This document shows, one piece after another, positions 1 to 8,234 of a stretch of DNA of 64,000 bases. Origin of the DNA: Haloplanus litoreus (GTDB lineage Archaea > Halobacteriota > Halobacteria > Halobacteriales > Haloferacaceae); assembly GCF_042677945.1 (NCBI RefSeq), contig NZ_JBHUDN010000001.1, one strand, 5' to 3'. The stretch's first letter is position 1. Each line of letters opens with the position of its first letter. The position numbers were made by a program, and so were the translations under genes. The notes under the pieces are model-generated. The model was not told where the DNA came from. It did not search any database and saw only the letters and a program-made list of their open reading frames with translations.

Positions 1-9
1 GGCGGGCGG

Positions 10-1503
10 TCATCCGGTCGTGTCCCCGTCCGCCTCCGTCAGCTTCTGGACCGTGTGAGAAATTTCGTCGAGATTGTCGGTCTGTTCCCGATTGATGGCG
101 GCGATGTCGTCGACCGCGTCCTCGATGTCCCCGGCCTGCGAACTCGCCTGATCGATCATGGCCGCGAGTTCTTCGGTGCTTGCGGCCTGGTCGTCGGTCG
201 CATCGGCGACCTCCGAGATGCCGGTGGAGGTATCGGTCACGGCCTCGGATATCTCGTCGAGTTTGCCCATCGAGGTGTCGACGCGGTCGACGCCGACCTC
301 GATCTGCTCGGTCGTCGTCTGGAGGCTCGAAACGGTATCCGACGTCTCGTCTTGGATCTCGTTGATCATCGTCTCGATCCGTCCGGCCTGGTTCTGTGAC
401 TCCTCGGCGAGTGATTTCACCTCGTTGGCGACGACGGCGAATCCCTCCCCCGCGTCACCGGCACGAGCTGCCTCGATGGAGGCGTTCAAGGCAAGGATGT
501 TCGTCTGGTCCGCGATCTCGTTTATCACCTCGACGATCTCGTCGATCTCGTCGATGCGCGCCTTGAGCTGTTCGACGTCGGCGGTGACGTCGTCGGCGGC
601 CGCACCCACGTCGTCCATCACGGCCTTCGCGTCCGCCGCGGAGTCGCGACCGTCGGCGGCGAGCGCTTCCGCGCGTTCGCTGGTCGAGGCCACCTCGCTC
701 GCGGTGGAGGCTACCTCCTCGACGGTCGCACTAAGGTTGGATATCTCCCCCGAAATCTCGGCCATGTTGTCGGCCTGATCCGCGGTGATGCCGCTGATCT
801 GTTCGGAACTCTCCGCCACCTCCGCGGACGTGTTTCGGAGTTCGTCGAGCGCCGACTCGACGTTCTCGGCAACCGTCCGCTGGCGATCCAGTTCCGACTC
901 GAGTTGCTCCGTGTACGAGTCGAAGTACGCGTCCATCGCGACCTGCTGATCGAGGTTGATGAGCTTGACCACCGAGAGCGCCTGCTCGACGACCCGGTCG
1001 ACGGCGGTCGATACCGCGTCCGTCTCGGCGCCCTCCACGGACCCGACGTCGGCTTTGACCTCCTCGCCGATGGCCCGAAAGATCCCCTCGTAGTACACCG
1101 AGTACGCGCCGAGGTAGATCTTCGGTCCCAGATCGAGCATGTCGTGGATCTTCCCGATCCGTGCCCGCCGATCGAAGTAGGACTGGTCGTAAGTGCCCCG
1201 TCCCAGGTCCTCCAAATACTCCATCTGACTCTTTTTCAACGCCTCGACCGACTTCGACGACGAATCGAGGATCGCGACCGACTGGGAGTACGACTGGATG
1301 TGATCGTAGAACTCCTCGACGAGGTCGTCGGAGATCTCGTCGAAGGTGGTGGAGAGGCCGGCCAACGTCTCCTCGTCGGCCTCCCCGAACTGTGTGAAGT
1401 CCTTCCGCCAGTTGATCTCCCCGGAGTCGATCCCGATCCGCTCGGTGAGCCGGTCGCCGCTCACCTGTCCCCGTTCCCGTTCGGTGATTTTGAGGTCGCT
1501 CAC
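10..1503 (-). CDS. hemAT: Globin-coupled methyl-accepting transducer (HemAT-like)
   Basis: Soluble aerotaxis transducer of 497 residues. The N-terminal 190 residues look like a protoglobin sensor: the stretch RIGKIH...KIYLGAY fits the proximal haem histidine region, with His at about residue 120. The C-terminal half is a coiled-coil signalling domain; the conserved hairpin (IADQTNILALNASIEAARAG) lies near residues 330-350 and the flanks are rich in Glu/Gln and Ala heptads. No membrane segment is visible, so it is cytoplasmic, as in HemAT proteins, which bind O2 and signal to CheA. The start is GTG; a TATA-like TATATAA about 28 bases upstream (near 1528-1536) suggests a leaderless message. No che gene is adjacent. 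Confidence 0.93.
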   Translation of the reverse strand: MSDLKITERERGQVSGDRLTERIGIDSGEINWRKDFTQFGEADEETLAGLSTTFDEISDDLVEEFYDHIQSYSQSVAILDSSSKSVEALKKSQMEYLEDLGRGTYDQSYFDRRARIGKIHDMLDLGPKIYLGAYSVYYEGIFRAIGEEVKADVGSVEGAETDAVSTAVDRVVEQALSVVKLINLDQQVAMDAYFDSYTEQLESELDRQRTVAENVESALDELRNTSAEVAESSEQISGITADQADNMAEISGEISNLSATVEEVASTASEVASTSERAEALAADGRDSAADAKAVMDDVGAAADDVTADVEQLKARIDEIDEIVEVINEIADQTNILALNASIEAARAGDAGEGFAVVANEVKSLAEESQNQAGRIETMINEIQDETSDTVSSLQTTTEQIEVGVDRVDTSMGKLDEISEAVTDTSTGISEVADATDDQAASTEELAAMIDQASSQAGDIEDAVDDIAAINREQTDNLDEISHTVQKLTEADGDTTG

Positions 1504-1525
1504 AGGGGGTGGGCATCAGGCGATC

Positions 1526-1537
1526 GTTATATAGACG
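1526..1537 (-). promoter_or_regulatory. TATA-like promoter of the globin transducer
   Basis: On the minus strand the sequence CTATATAAC lies about 25-33 bases before the GTG at 1503, the position expected for an archaeal TATA box of a leaderless transcript. This supports the GTG start. Confidence 0.55.
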
Positions 1538-1571
1538 TCGTAGCAAATATCCGAGATGATAACGGGGTGAC

Positions 1572-2543
1572 TCACTCCTCCAGCGCCAGCGCCGCCAGCA
1601 TCGCCTCCAGTTGCACCCGCTCGTTGGCGCCCTCCGTGATGCGGTAGTCGGCCTCGCCCAGTCGCTCCATCAACTGGACCGTCCGCCGGTCGTCGATGTC
1701 GAACTCCCACGCCGACCGGTGGAGCTGATCGATCACGTCGCCGCCGGCCATCCCGGCGTCGACCAGCAACGTCTCGAGCGTCGACCGCGCCCGCGGGAAG
1801 TCCCCCTCGATGGCCGCCTCGACCATGGACTCGATTTCCTCGGGGCGGGCGGTGCTGGTGACCGTGTAGACGGCCTCCTCGTCGACCGTCTCGCCCGTCG
1901 TCGCCGCCGCCTGCAGCGTGTTGATCGCCCGCCGCATGTCGCCACCCGCGGCGTAGACGAGGGCGTCGAGGCCGGCGTCGGTCATCTCGATCCCTTCGGC
2001 CTCGGCGATTTCGCGGGCCTGCGCCGCGATGGCCTCGTCCGGCAGGGGCGAGAACCGGAAGACGGCACACCGCGACTGGATCGGGTCGATGATCCGACTG
2101 GAGTAGTTACACGAGAGGATAAATCGGGTGTTGTCGGCGAACTGCTCCATCGTCCGGCGGAGCGCTGACTGGGCGTCGGAAGTGAGTGAGTCCGCCTCGT
2201 CGAGGAAGATGATGCGGTAGTCGAACCCGCCGAAAGAGGAGCGCGCGAAGCTCTTGATACGGTCGCGCACCACGTCGATGCCGCGCTGATCCGAGGCGTT
2301 GAGTTCGAGGAAGTTGCCCCGCCAGTCGTCGCCGTACACCTCGCGGGCGATGGCCGTGGCGCAGGTGGTCTTGCCGATGCCGGCCGGTCCCGAAAAGAGG
2401 AGGTGGGGGAGGTCGTCGCGCTCGATGTAGCTCGACAGTCGCTCGACGATGTCGTCCTGTCCTTTCACGTCCGCCAGGGTCTGCGGGCGGTATTTCTCGA
2501 TCCAGATCTCCCGTCCCGTAGACGACCCCTCGGCCTCGCTCAT
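1572..2543 (-). CDS. rfcS: Replication factor C small subunit
   Basis: AAA+ clamp-loader subunit that loads PCNA onto primed DNA. 323 residues, normal for the family. Motifs: RFC box WIEKYRP near residue 15, Walker A GPAGIGKTT at 52-60, Walker B FLDEAD at about 113-118 and the SRC arginine-finger motif near 157-159. No intein interrupts it, although inteins occur at this site in some archaea. I chose the ATG at 2543 (MSEAEG) rather than the upstream open frame because similarity begins there and a TATA-like TTTATG sits about 28 bases upstream. PCNA is encoded in the same window at 25.5 kb. Confidence 0.96.
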   Translation of the reverse strand: MSEAEGSSTGREIWIEKYRPQTLADVKGQDDIVERLSSYIERDDLPHLLFSGPAGIGKTTCATAIAREVYGDDWRGNFLELNASDQRGIDVVRDRIKSFARSSFGGFDYRIIFLDEADSLTSDAQSALRRTMEQFADNTRFILSCNYSSRIIDPIQSRCAVFRFSPLPDEAIAAQAREIAEAEGIEMTDAGLDALVYAAGGDMRRAINTLQAAATTGETVDEEAVYTVTSTARPEEIESMVEAAIEGDFPRARSTLETLLVDAGMAGGDVIDQLHRSAWEFDIDDRRTVQLMERLGEADYRITEGANERVQLEAMLAALALEE

Positions 2544-2625
2544 ACCGTATCGAAGGGGCCGGTCACCACATAAACTCCCCGAGAGAACCCGAAGGTTCAG
2601 GGCCGTCCACCGACTGCCACCGACC

Positions 2626-3297
2626 ATGCCGACGGTTCGTGCCGAAGTGGTGGGCGAGGGCGTCGAGACCGTCGACCTCGACGCCGGCGCCACCTACGGT
2701 AACCTGCTCACAGCCCTCGATCTTAGTCCCCACGAGGCGGCCGTCCTCGTCGACGACGACCCCGTCCCCGAGGACCGGCCGGTCGACTTCGAGCGCGAGG
2801 TGCGCGTCCTCCGACTGGTCAAGGGCGGGGCGCCGACCGACGACCGCGTGACCGTCCGGCCGGCGAGCAACGACGACCACCTCGCCGTCATGCGCGTCGT
2901 CGACGGCGCAGTCCTCGAAGCGGACGCCGCGACGGTCCGGGACCGGATCGGTCGCGGCGCGGTCCTCGTGGCGACGGTCGAGGGGCGAGTGGTGGGCGCC
3001 CTCGTCCGCGACGGCGACCGCGTGACCGCAGTGGCGACGCGGCGCCGGTGGCGGGACCGGGGCGTCGGCACCGCACTCGTGTCGGCGGCGCTGGCCGAGC
3101 GAGGGCGTCTCGTCGTCGAGTTCGACCCCGACGTGCGTCCCTTCTACGAGTCGCTAGGATTCGATATCGAGCGCGTGGAGCCACACGCCACGGAGGATCG
3201 GCCAGCGGCCGACGGAGACGATGGGACGCGACTTCGGGGCCGACTAAACTACGAGAGCCGTCGCGACACCGCGACCCCCACCTCGTCGGCCCAGTAG
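2626..3297 (+). CDS. SAMP2-like ubiquitin domain fused to GNAT acetyltransferase
   Basis: 223-residue fusion. Residues 1-68 closely resemble the haloarchaeal ubiquitin-like modifier SAMP2: a beta-grasp with LSPHEAAVLVDD and VPED, ending in VLRLVKGG. In stand-alone SAMP2 the Gly-Gly is the C-terminus that is adenylated by UbaA and used for sulfur transfer (tRNA thiolation) or isopeptide tagging. Here Gly67-Gly68 are internal and the frame continues into a GNAT domain (about residues 74-190) with the acetyl-CoA loop RWRDRGVGTALV. Either the protein is cleaved after GG, or the modifier domain now serves as a module. The 3' end overlaps the convergent gene by 49 bases. Identity of both domains is firm; what the fusion does is unknown. 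Confidence 0.85.
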   Translation: MPTVRAEVVGEGVETVDLDAGATYGNLLTALDLSPHEAAVLVDDDPVPEDRPVDFEREVRVLRLVKGGAPTDDRVTVRPASNDDHLAVMRVVDGAVLEADAATVRDRIGRGAVLVATVEGRVVGALVRDGDRVTAVATRRRWRDRGVGTALVSAALAERGRLVVEFDPDVRPFYESLGFDIERVEPHATEDRPAADGDDGTRLRGRLNYESRRDTATPTSSAQ

Positions 3298-3944
3298 AGC
3301 AGGGCAACGGTGAGCAGGAAGACGATCGTCGAGAGGTCCCACGAGAGGCCCGTCAGCGTCGACCCGAACAGGCTGGTCGCACCGATCAGGGGGAGCAGGA
3401 TGGAGAAGGTACAGCCGACACAGGAGAGCAATCCCAGCGCACCCGAGAGCACCGCCCGCGTCGCGTCGAGCAGTCGGGCGTAGACGAGGTAGGTCATGGC
3501 GACGTAGCCGACGACTTTGAACGGAACGACCGAGAGGCGGAGCCGCGGGGTGCCGTAGACTACGGCCGGTCCCCACCCGGGGATGTTCCAGTGAACGGAG
3601 GCGACGGCACCGCCGGGGAGCGGCCCGGAGAGTCCGAACAGGAGCACGCCGCCGGCCCAGAACAGGAGGAGGAGGTAACCGCCAGCCATCCCGAGGGCGA
3701 CGGCCCGCTGGCGCCGGTCGACCGAGGGAGTCTCCATCCGGAGCATGGCCCAGACGCCGACGTTGATCCAGACGAACGGGTAGACGACGTACCGTGGTTC
3801 GGTGACGACGACGTCGGTGACGGCGAGGTAGGCGGTGACGAGGGCGAGTTCGGCCGCGACGACCATCAGCCACCACCTGACGGCGGCGGTTTCGGCCGCG
3901 AGCACCCGTCGAACTCGCGAGAACGGGCCGTAAGCGCCGCTCAC
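3249..3944 (-). CDS. Polytopic membrane protein, DUF7546-like
   Basis: 231 residues with about six hydrophobic segments, so an integral membrane protein. A CxxC pair (Cys175, Cys178 in LLSCVGCTF) lies at the start of a late transmembrane segment and could bind metal or form a disulfide. It resembles a haloarchaeal family annotated only as a domain of unknown function. The GTG start at 3944 overlaps the stop of an upstream 17-codon ORF by four bases (GTGA), suggesting translational coupling. Its 3' end runs 49 bases into the convergent SAMP2-GNAT gene. I do not recognise a specific function. Confidence 0.8.
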   Translation of the reverse strand: MSGAYGPFSRVRRVLAAETAAVRWWLMVVAAELALVTAYLAVTDVVVTEPRYVVYPFVWINVGVWAMLRMETPSVDRRQRAVALGMAGGYLLLLFWAGGVLLFGLSGPLPGGAVASVHWNIPGWGPAVVYGTPRLRLSVVPFKVVGYVAMTYLVYARLLDATRAVLSGALGLLSCVGCTFSILLPLIGATSLFGSTLTGLSWDLSTIVFLLTVALLYWADEVGVAVSRRLS

Positions 3945-3994
3945 GCGATCACCTCCACGACCGCAGTCGCGCGACCCCGTTCGGTCAGGTCCAT
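3941..3994 (-). CDS. Possible 17-residue leader peptide
   Basis: Short ORF encoding MDLTERGRATAVVEVIA, ending in TGA that overlaps the GTG of the membrane protein gene (GTGA). An A/T-rich element (CCATATTCC) lies about 20-30 bases upstream of its ATG, where a leaderless promoter would be, so the ORF is probably the first thing translated on the message. It could be a coupled leader or merely an untranslated start region; conservation would decide. Confidence 0.35.
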   Translation of the reverse strand: MDLTERGRATAVVEVIA

Positions 3995-4049
3995 GTCGGC
4001 CGTCGGGGACGGAGGAATATGGAAATGTCGACTTCTGTGACGGGGCGGG

Positions 4050-5417
4050 TCAGACCAGCGCCGCGACCAGGTCGCGTCCCTCGTCGAGGATGGCGTCCAC
4101 CCGGTCGCGGCTCTCGGCCTCGGCGTAGACCCGCATCTTCGGTTCGGTGCCGCTCGGGCGGACGAGCAGCCAGGAGCCGTCCGTACACAGGAGTTTGAAC
4201 CCGTCGAGCGTGACGACGTCCTCGACGGCCCGGCCGGCGACGGTGTCCGGGATGGCGTCGCCGAGGGCGTCGATGACGGCCGCCTTCCGCTCGTCCGGGC
4301 AGTCGACGCTCACCTTGTCGGCGACGACGTCGCCGTGGACGTCGAGCAGTCGGTCCACCCGGTCGTCTATCGGTTCGGTGCTCGCCACGTCGGCGGCGAG
4401 CAACGCCATCAACACCCCGTCCTTCTCGGGGACGTGCCCGCGGACGGAGAAGCCGCCGGACTCCTCGCCGCCCATCAGGGCGTCGTGGTCGACCATGGCC
4501 TCGGCGACCCACTTGAATCCCACCGGAGTCTCGACCACGTCCTCGCCGTGGGCGGCGGCGACACGGTCGATCAGGAACGTGGTCGAGACGGTGCGGACGG
4601 CGGGTCCCGAGTCGGCCTCCAACAGGGCGTCGTAGACGGCGGCGAAAAACAGGTTCTCGTCGAGGAAGCCACGGTCGGGGGTGACGATGGCGAGGCGGTC
4701 GGCGTCGCCGTCGTTCGCGACGCCGAGGTCCGCGTCGTGGGCGGCCACGGCGTCGACGAGGCCGTCGAGGTGGTCGGCGCTCGGTTCCGGCGGGACACCA
4801 CCGAAGGAGGTATCCCGCTCACACCGGCGGCGGATCACGGTTGCCCCCGCCGATTCGAGGAGGGCGTCGGTGACGCCGCGACCGCTCCCGTGCATGGCGT
4901 CGTAGACGACCGTCAGTCCCGAGAGATCCGGATCGATCAGGTCGCGGGCCTGGTCGGCGTGAGACGAGACGAGGTCGACGCGGTCGACCGCCCCCCGCGG
5001 ACCGTCCGCTCGCGGATCGGCGAGGCGGGCCTCGATGGCGTCGGTCATCTCGGGCAGGGCCGGGGTGCCGTCGTCGGGGATGAACTTCACGCCGTTGTAC
5101 TCCGGCGGGTTGTGCGAGGCGGTGACCATCAGCGCCCCCGCGAGGCCGCGGTCCACGACCGACCACGCGATCACCGGCGTCGGGCAGTCCCGCTCGGGGA
5201 GGAGGACGTCGAACCCGTTGGCCGCGAGGACGTCGGCCAGCGACTCGGCGAAGCCCTCGGAGGTCGCACGGGCGTCGTAGCCGACGGCAACGGGGGCGTC
5301 GTGTCCCGCGTCGGCGAGGTAGTCCGCGACCGCCTGGCCGACGATCCGCACCCGGTCGTCGGTGAACGTGTCGAGACGGGCGCGCCACCCGTCGGTACCG
5401 AAGGAGATGGCGTCCAT
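4050..5417 (-). CDS. Phosphohexomutase (phosphoglucomutase/phosphomannomutase family)
   Basis: 455-residue alpha-D-phosphohexomutase that interconverts hexose 1- and 6-phosphates for sugar-nucleotide synthesis. Active-site phosphoserine is in TASHNPPEYNG (Ser101), the Mg-binding loop is NDGDADR near residues 237-243, the sugar-binding loop GGEESGG near residue 317, and the phosphate-binding loop RPSGTEPKMR near the C-terminus. Length is typical. A Shine-Dalgarno-like GGAGGGTGAGG precedes the ATG. Substrate (glucose, mannose or glucosamine phosphate) cannot be told from sequence. Cytoplasmic, monocistronic. Confidence 0.93.
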   Translation of the reverse strand: MDAISFGTDGWRARLDTFTDDRVRIVGQAVADYLADAGHDAPVAVGYDARATSEGFAESLADVLAANGFDVLLPERDCPTPVIAWSVVDRGLAGALMVTASHNPPEYNGVKFIPDDGTPALPEMTDAIEARLADPRADGPRGAVDRVDLVSSHADQARDLIDPDLSGLTVVYDAMHGSGRGVTDALLESAGATVIRRRCERDTSFGGVPPEPSADHLDGLVDAVAAHDADLGVANDGDADRLAIVTPDRGFLDENLFFAAVYDALLEADSGPAVRTVSTTFLIDRVAAAHGEDVVETPVGFKWVAEAMVDHDALMGGEESGGFSVRGHVPEKDGVLMALLAADVASTEPIDDRVDRLLDVHGDVVADKVSVDCPDERKAAVIDALGDAIPDTVAGRAVEDVVTLDGFKLLCTDGSWLLVRPSGTEPKMRVYAEAESRDRVDAILDEGRDLVAALV

Positions 5418-5488
5418 ACCTCACCCTCCCGCGGCGGTGGCAAAAAGGTGGGCGTCGACGCGGTGGTTCACGGACGGTCACTTCTCGG

Positions 5489-5596
5489 TGTGACACCTGT
5501 GGGGAGACGTTCGGCGTGGGGACGAACGTCGACGACCCGTCGTGTTCGGCGTGTGATTCCATCGAGATACGGCAGAGCAACCGCGTCTGGCCGTGA
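5489..5596 (+). pseudogene. Possible zinc-ribbon remnant without a start codon
   Basis: The plus strand between the mutase and the GIY-YIG gene encodes a zinc-ribbon-like run: CDTCG, then 14 residues, then CSAC, and a stop 13 codons later. Small zinc ribbons of this style are common in haloarchaea. I find no ATG, GTG or TTG in this frame within about 75 bases upstream, so it is either a decayed small gene or coincidence. Confidence 0.22.
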
Positions 5597-5617
5597 GGAC
5601 GCGGGCGACGCGGACGG

Positions 5618-5869
5618 TCAGTCGATGTCCGCGTCGGCGACCAACCGTTCTTTCGCCGCCCGTGAGAGCGACTTGACCTCGTGTTCGCGGGACATCGCCG
5701 CCGAACGCGTCTCGTAGCGCTCGGTGTGGACGAGTTCGACCGGGGTCCGGCCACGGGTGTACTTCGCGCCCTCGCCCGCGTCGTGTTCGGCCACGCGACG
5801 CTCCACGTCGGTCGTGTAGCCGGTGTAGTACGTGCCGTCGGCGCACTCGAGGACGTAGACGTAGTGCAC
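5618..5869 (-). CDS. GIY-YIG nuclease-superfamily protein (YhbQ/UPF0213-like)
   Basis: 83-residue single-domain GIY-YIG protein. The signature appears as YVYVLECADGTYYTGYTTD with RRVAEHDAGEG following, and it ends in an alpha-helical segment (AAMSREHEVKSLSRAAKERLV) typical of UPF0213 proteins. The catalytic Arg (in VERRV) and Glu (REHEVKSL) candidates are present, so nuclease activity is possible, but the biological role of these small proteins is not well known. I chose GTG at 5869 because similarity starts at HYVYV and a TATA-like CATTATAGG lies 25-30 bases upstream; a GTG at 5893 would overlap that element. Confidence 0.85.
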   Translation of the reverse strand: MHYVYVLECADGTYYTGYTTDVERRVAEHDAGEGAKYTRGRTPVELVHTERYETRSAAMSREHEVKSLSRAAKERLVADADID

Positions 5870-5982
5870 GTCGGGTGGACACGCCGGCCGCACCTATAAT
5901 GATCGACGGTCGAACGCCGCCGTCGACGGTGCGGTGTGCGTGGAAGGTGGCTTCGCGTGGTGGTCGAATGTCGCTGCAGTGG

Positions 5983-6132
5983 TTACGCGTTTGGGGTGCG
6001 GTCTCTGGAGGCTTCGGCGATGCCGGCGTTGGCCGAGCAGCTCGGACAAGCCAGGATTCGCCCACTGCCGTCGGCGAACACCCGTGCGAAGCGCTCCGAG
6101 ACGTGCGACCCGCAGTGATCGCAGCGTGCCAT
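5983..6132 (-). CDS. Small zinc-finger protein, DUF7563-like
   Basis: 49-residue protein with two CxxC pairs (CDHC near residue 4 and CPSC near 31) that would bind one zinc ion, and a central FARVFADGSGRI segment. It matches my recollection of a conserved haloarchaeal small zinc-finger family of unknown role. I placed the start at the ATG at 6132 (MARCDHC), since such proteins begin a few residues before the first cysteine; the longer open frame upstream looks non-coding. Probably a nucleic-acid-binding or protein-interaction module. Confidence 0.8.
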   Translation of the reverse strand: MARCDHCGSHVSERFARVFADGSGRILACPSCSANAGIAEASRDRTPNA

Positions 6133-6274
6133 AGTTGAACCGGCTACCACCGGTGCCGGTACTCCGGGTTGGGTACACACACCTAAATGGCTATCGCGCG
6201 CGTGCGTGCGACCCGACTGTTCGTCCAAAAATGAGATCCGAGTCCGACGATAGTTGTGCGTTTCGTCGCCCCCG

Positions 6275-7033
6275 TTAGTCGTCTCGGGCGCTAGCGACGG
6301 CTCTGGCGATCAGTCCCGCCTGCGCCCCCGCAGTGAACCCGTCGTCGATGTTGACCGTAGAGAGGACGGTACAGGACTGGAGCATGCTGGCGAGTGCCGA
6401 GTCGCCCTCGCCGCCGTGGCCGTAGCCCGTCGACACCGGGAGTCCGATCACCGGCGTGTCGACGAGGCCGGCGACCACCGTCGGGAGCGCTCCCTCGCGG
6501 CCGGCGGCGACGACGGCCACGTCCGCGGCCCGTAGCGTGTCGAGGTGGTCGACGATCCGACCCAGGTGAGCGACGCCCACGTCGTCTACCCGGTCGATGG
6601 TGGCCCCGACGGCCCGGGAGAGGACGGCCGCCTCCCCCGCCGCCGCCGCGTCGGAGGTCCCCGCCGTGACGACGGCCACCGTCGCGTCGATGCTCGGCGC
6701 GTCGAACCCCGGTGCCTCGACGACGAGCGTCCGGGCGCGTTCGTCGTGGTCGACGCTCGCCTCGGCCGGCAGGCCGTCGGTGACGGCCGCGACGTGGGCG
6801 CCGTCGGCACGGGTGACGATGACCCGGCCGGTCGTCTCCAGGGCCGCATCGGCCATCGACGCCACCTCGTCGGGCGTCTTGCCGTCGGCGAGTACCGCCT
6901 CGGGGATCCCCCGCCGGTGCTCGCGCGCGGCGTCGAACCGCCCCGCATCGGTCGTGGCGTAGCCGGCGAGACTGGCTTCCGCCTCGGCCGGCGACAGGTC
7001 GCCCCGCGCCACCGCGTCGAGAATATCGCGCAT
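6275..7033 (-). CDS. larB: LarB, pyridinium-3,5-biscarboxylic acid mononucleotide synthase
   Basis: 252 residues. The C-terminal half (about residues 115-252) is a PurE/NCAIR-mutase-like domain with VVTAGTSDAAAAGEAA, AGREGALPTVVAGL and PVIGLPVSTGYG; the N-terminal part is the LarB-specific extension. LarB carboxylates and hydrolyses nicotinic acid adenine dinucleotide, the first step in making the nickel-pincer nucleotide cofactor of lactate racemase-type enzymes. LarE lies separately at 13.9 kb; no LarC or LarA is in this window. A plain PurE is excluded by the LarB-type N-terminus. A strong A/T element (7080-7096) lies 50-60 bases upstream. Confidence 0.92.
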   Translation of the reverse strand: MRDILDAVARGDLSPAEAEASLAGYATTDAGRFDAAREHRRGIPEAVLADGKTPDEVASMADAALETTGRVIVTRADGAHVAAVTDGLPAEASVDHDERARTLVVEAPGFDAPSIDATVAVVTAGTSDAAAAGEAAVLSRAVGATIDRVDDVGVAHLGRIVDHLDTLRAADVAVVAAGREGALPTVVAGLVDTPVIGLPVSTGYGHGGEGDSALASMLQSCTVLSTVNIDDGFTAGAQAGLIARAVASARDD

Positions 7034-7150
7034 ATCCGCCGTCCGGCCGTGAGATACTCGTAGGTGTCGGTTCTCGGCCCCAGTATTTATATATCTGGGA
7101 CAAAATGCGCGAGAACGGCCACTGTGGCGGTACGTGCGGCCGATTTGGGA

Positions 7151-7167
7151 AATCTTATTAATAAGGG
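7151..7167 (+). promoter_or_regulatory. TATA promoter of the histone-fold gene
   Basis: The run AATCTTATTAATAAGGG is the most A/T-rich stretch locally. It is centred about 27 bases before the ATG at 7186, the expected place for a TATA box of a leaderless archaeal mRNA. Confidence 0.65.
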
Positions 7168-7185
7168 TGGGTATGTACTGCTCGT

Positions 7186-7353
7186 ATGGCAGACCTCATC
7201 GTCAAAGCCGCCGTCAAGGAAGCGCTCCAGGACAAGAACGTCGCTTCGGACTTCTACGATGCCCTCGACGAGGAAGTCGAGGAACTGCTCGCCGACGCCG
7301 CCCGCCGTGCCGAGCAGAACGACCGAAAGACCGTCCAGCCGCGCGACCTGTAA
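7186..7353 (+). CDS. Histone-fold-like small protein, DUF1931 family
   Basis: 55 residues (MADLIVKAAVKEAL...). The sequence is almost wholly helical and ends in NDRKTVQPRDL, the pattern seen at the C-terminal loop and helix of archaeal histone folds (K-T-V-x-P-x-D-L). It resembles the DUF1931 group. The role is likely DNA binding or protein scaffolding; the strong acidity (many Asp and Glu) argues against simple non-specific DNA packing. It has its own strong promoter and a T-run terminator, so it is probably an abundant monocistronic transcript. Confidence 0.82.
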   Translation: MADLIVKAAVKEALQDKNVASDFYDALDEEVEELLADAARRAEQNDRKTVQPRDL

Positions 7354-7363
7354 GTCGGTTCGA

Positions 7364-7379
7364 TCTTCTTCGTTTTTTC
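7364..7379 (+). terminator. T-rich archaeal terminator
   Basis: TCTTCTTCGTTTTTT starts about ten bases after the stop of the histone-fold gene. Pyrimidine/T-runs on the coding strand are typical archaeal intrinsic terminators. No hairpin is needed or seen. Confidence 0.6.
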
Positions 7380-7404
7380 ACCCGCGAAGCGACGGCGTCG
7401 CCGA

Positions 7405-8097
7405 TCAGTCGCGCGCCCGGACGCGAACGCCGTCGGCGTGACCCACGTGTACCTCGTCGGCCAGGTCCACGAAGAGACCGTGGGCGACGACGCCCGGTGT
7501 CGTCGCGAGCGCCGTCGCCAGCGAGCCGGGGTCGGGGAGGGCCCCGAAGTCACAGTCCAGCACGAGGTTGCCGTTGTCGGTCACTACCGGGCCGTCCTTT
7601 CGTTCGGCGGCCCGGAGTGTCGGCTCGCCGTCCAGGTCCCGGACCGCCCGTCGGACGGTGGCTCGTGCATCCGGTAACACTTCCACCGGGACCGACCGGT
7701 CGAGGGTGGCCGTCTCCTTCGAGGGATCGGCGACGACGACGAACCGCGCCGCCGCGGCGTCGACCACCTTCTCGCGGGCGTGGGCCGCGCCGCCGCCTTT
7801 GATCAGGGCCAGGTCGTCGCTCACCTGATCTGCGCCGTCGATGGCGAGATCGATCCGGGAGACGGCGCCGAGCTCGACGAGCGGGAGTCCGACCTCACGG
7901 GCCAGGTCGCGGGAGGCGTAGGAGGTGGCGACCCCTTGCACGTCCAGTCCGGCGTCGACCGCCCGCCCGAGCGCCCGGATGGCGTGAGCGGCGGTGCTGC
8001 CCGTCCCGAGACCGACGACGTCGCCGTCGGTCACCAGATCGGCGGCGTGTTCGCCCGCGCGACGCTTCGCGGCGTCCGATCCACCCGACGTCTTCAT
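7405..8097 (-). CDS. rpiA: Ribose-5-phosphate isomerase A
   Basis: 230 residues, normal RpiA length. It interconverts ribose 5-phosphate and ribulose 5-phosphate, feeding nucleotide synthesis. Signatures: VGLGTGSTAAHAI (phosphate-binding loop), DLAIDGADQV (catalytic Asp) and LIKGGGAAHAREKVV (catalytic Glu/Lys segment). The start is the ATG at 8097 (MKTSGGSDAAKRRAGEHAA); the longer open frame runs into the next gene's promoter and lacks similarity. A T-rich CGTTTTTGAC lies about 20 bases upstream, consistent with a leaderless message. Convergent with the histone-fold gene. Confidence 0.95.
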   Translation of the reverse strand: MKTSGGSDAAKRRAGEHAADLVTDGDVVGLGTGSTAAHAIRALGRAVDAGLDVQGVATSYASRDLAREVGLPLVELGAVSRIDLAIDGADQVSDDLALIKGGGAAHAREKVVDAAAARFVVVADPSKETATLDRSVPVEVLPDARATVRRAVRDLDGEPTLRAAERKDGPVVTDNGNLVLDCDFGALPDPGSLATALATTPGVVAHGLFVDLADEVHVGHADGVRVRARD

Positions 8098-8234
8098 AGC
8101 CACGGCTGCGCGGGCGGCGGTCAAAAACGCCGCGGTCCCGGCGGAGCGACGGCTGGTTGGGGGCGAGCCGATGGGGACGAGGTGGACCGACCGGGTGGGC
8201 CAACCGTTTTGTCCGTCCCGTTCATCGAGACCGT

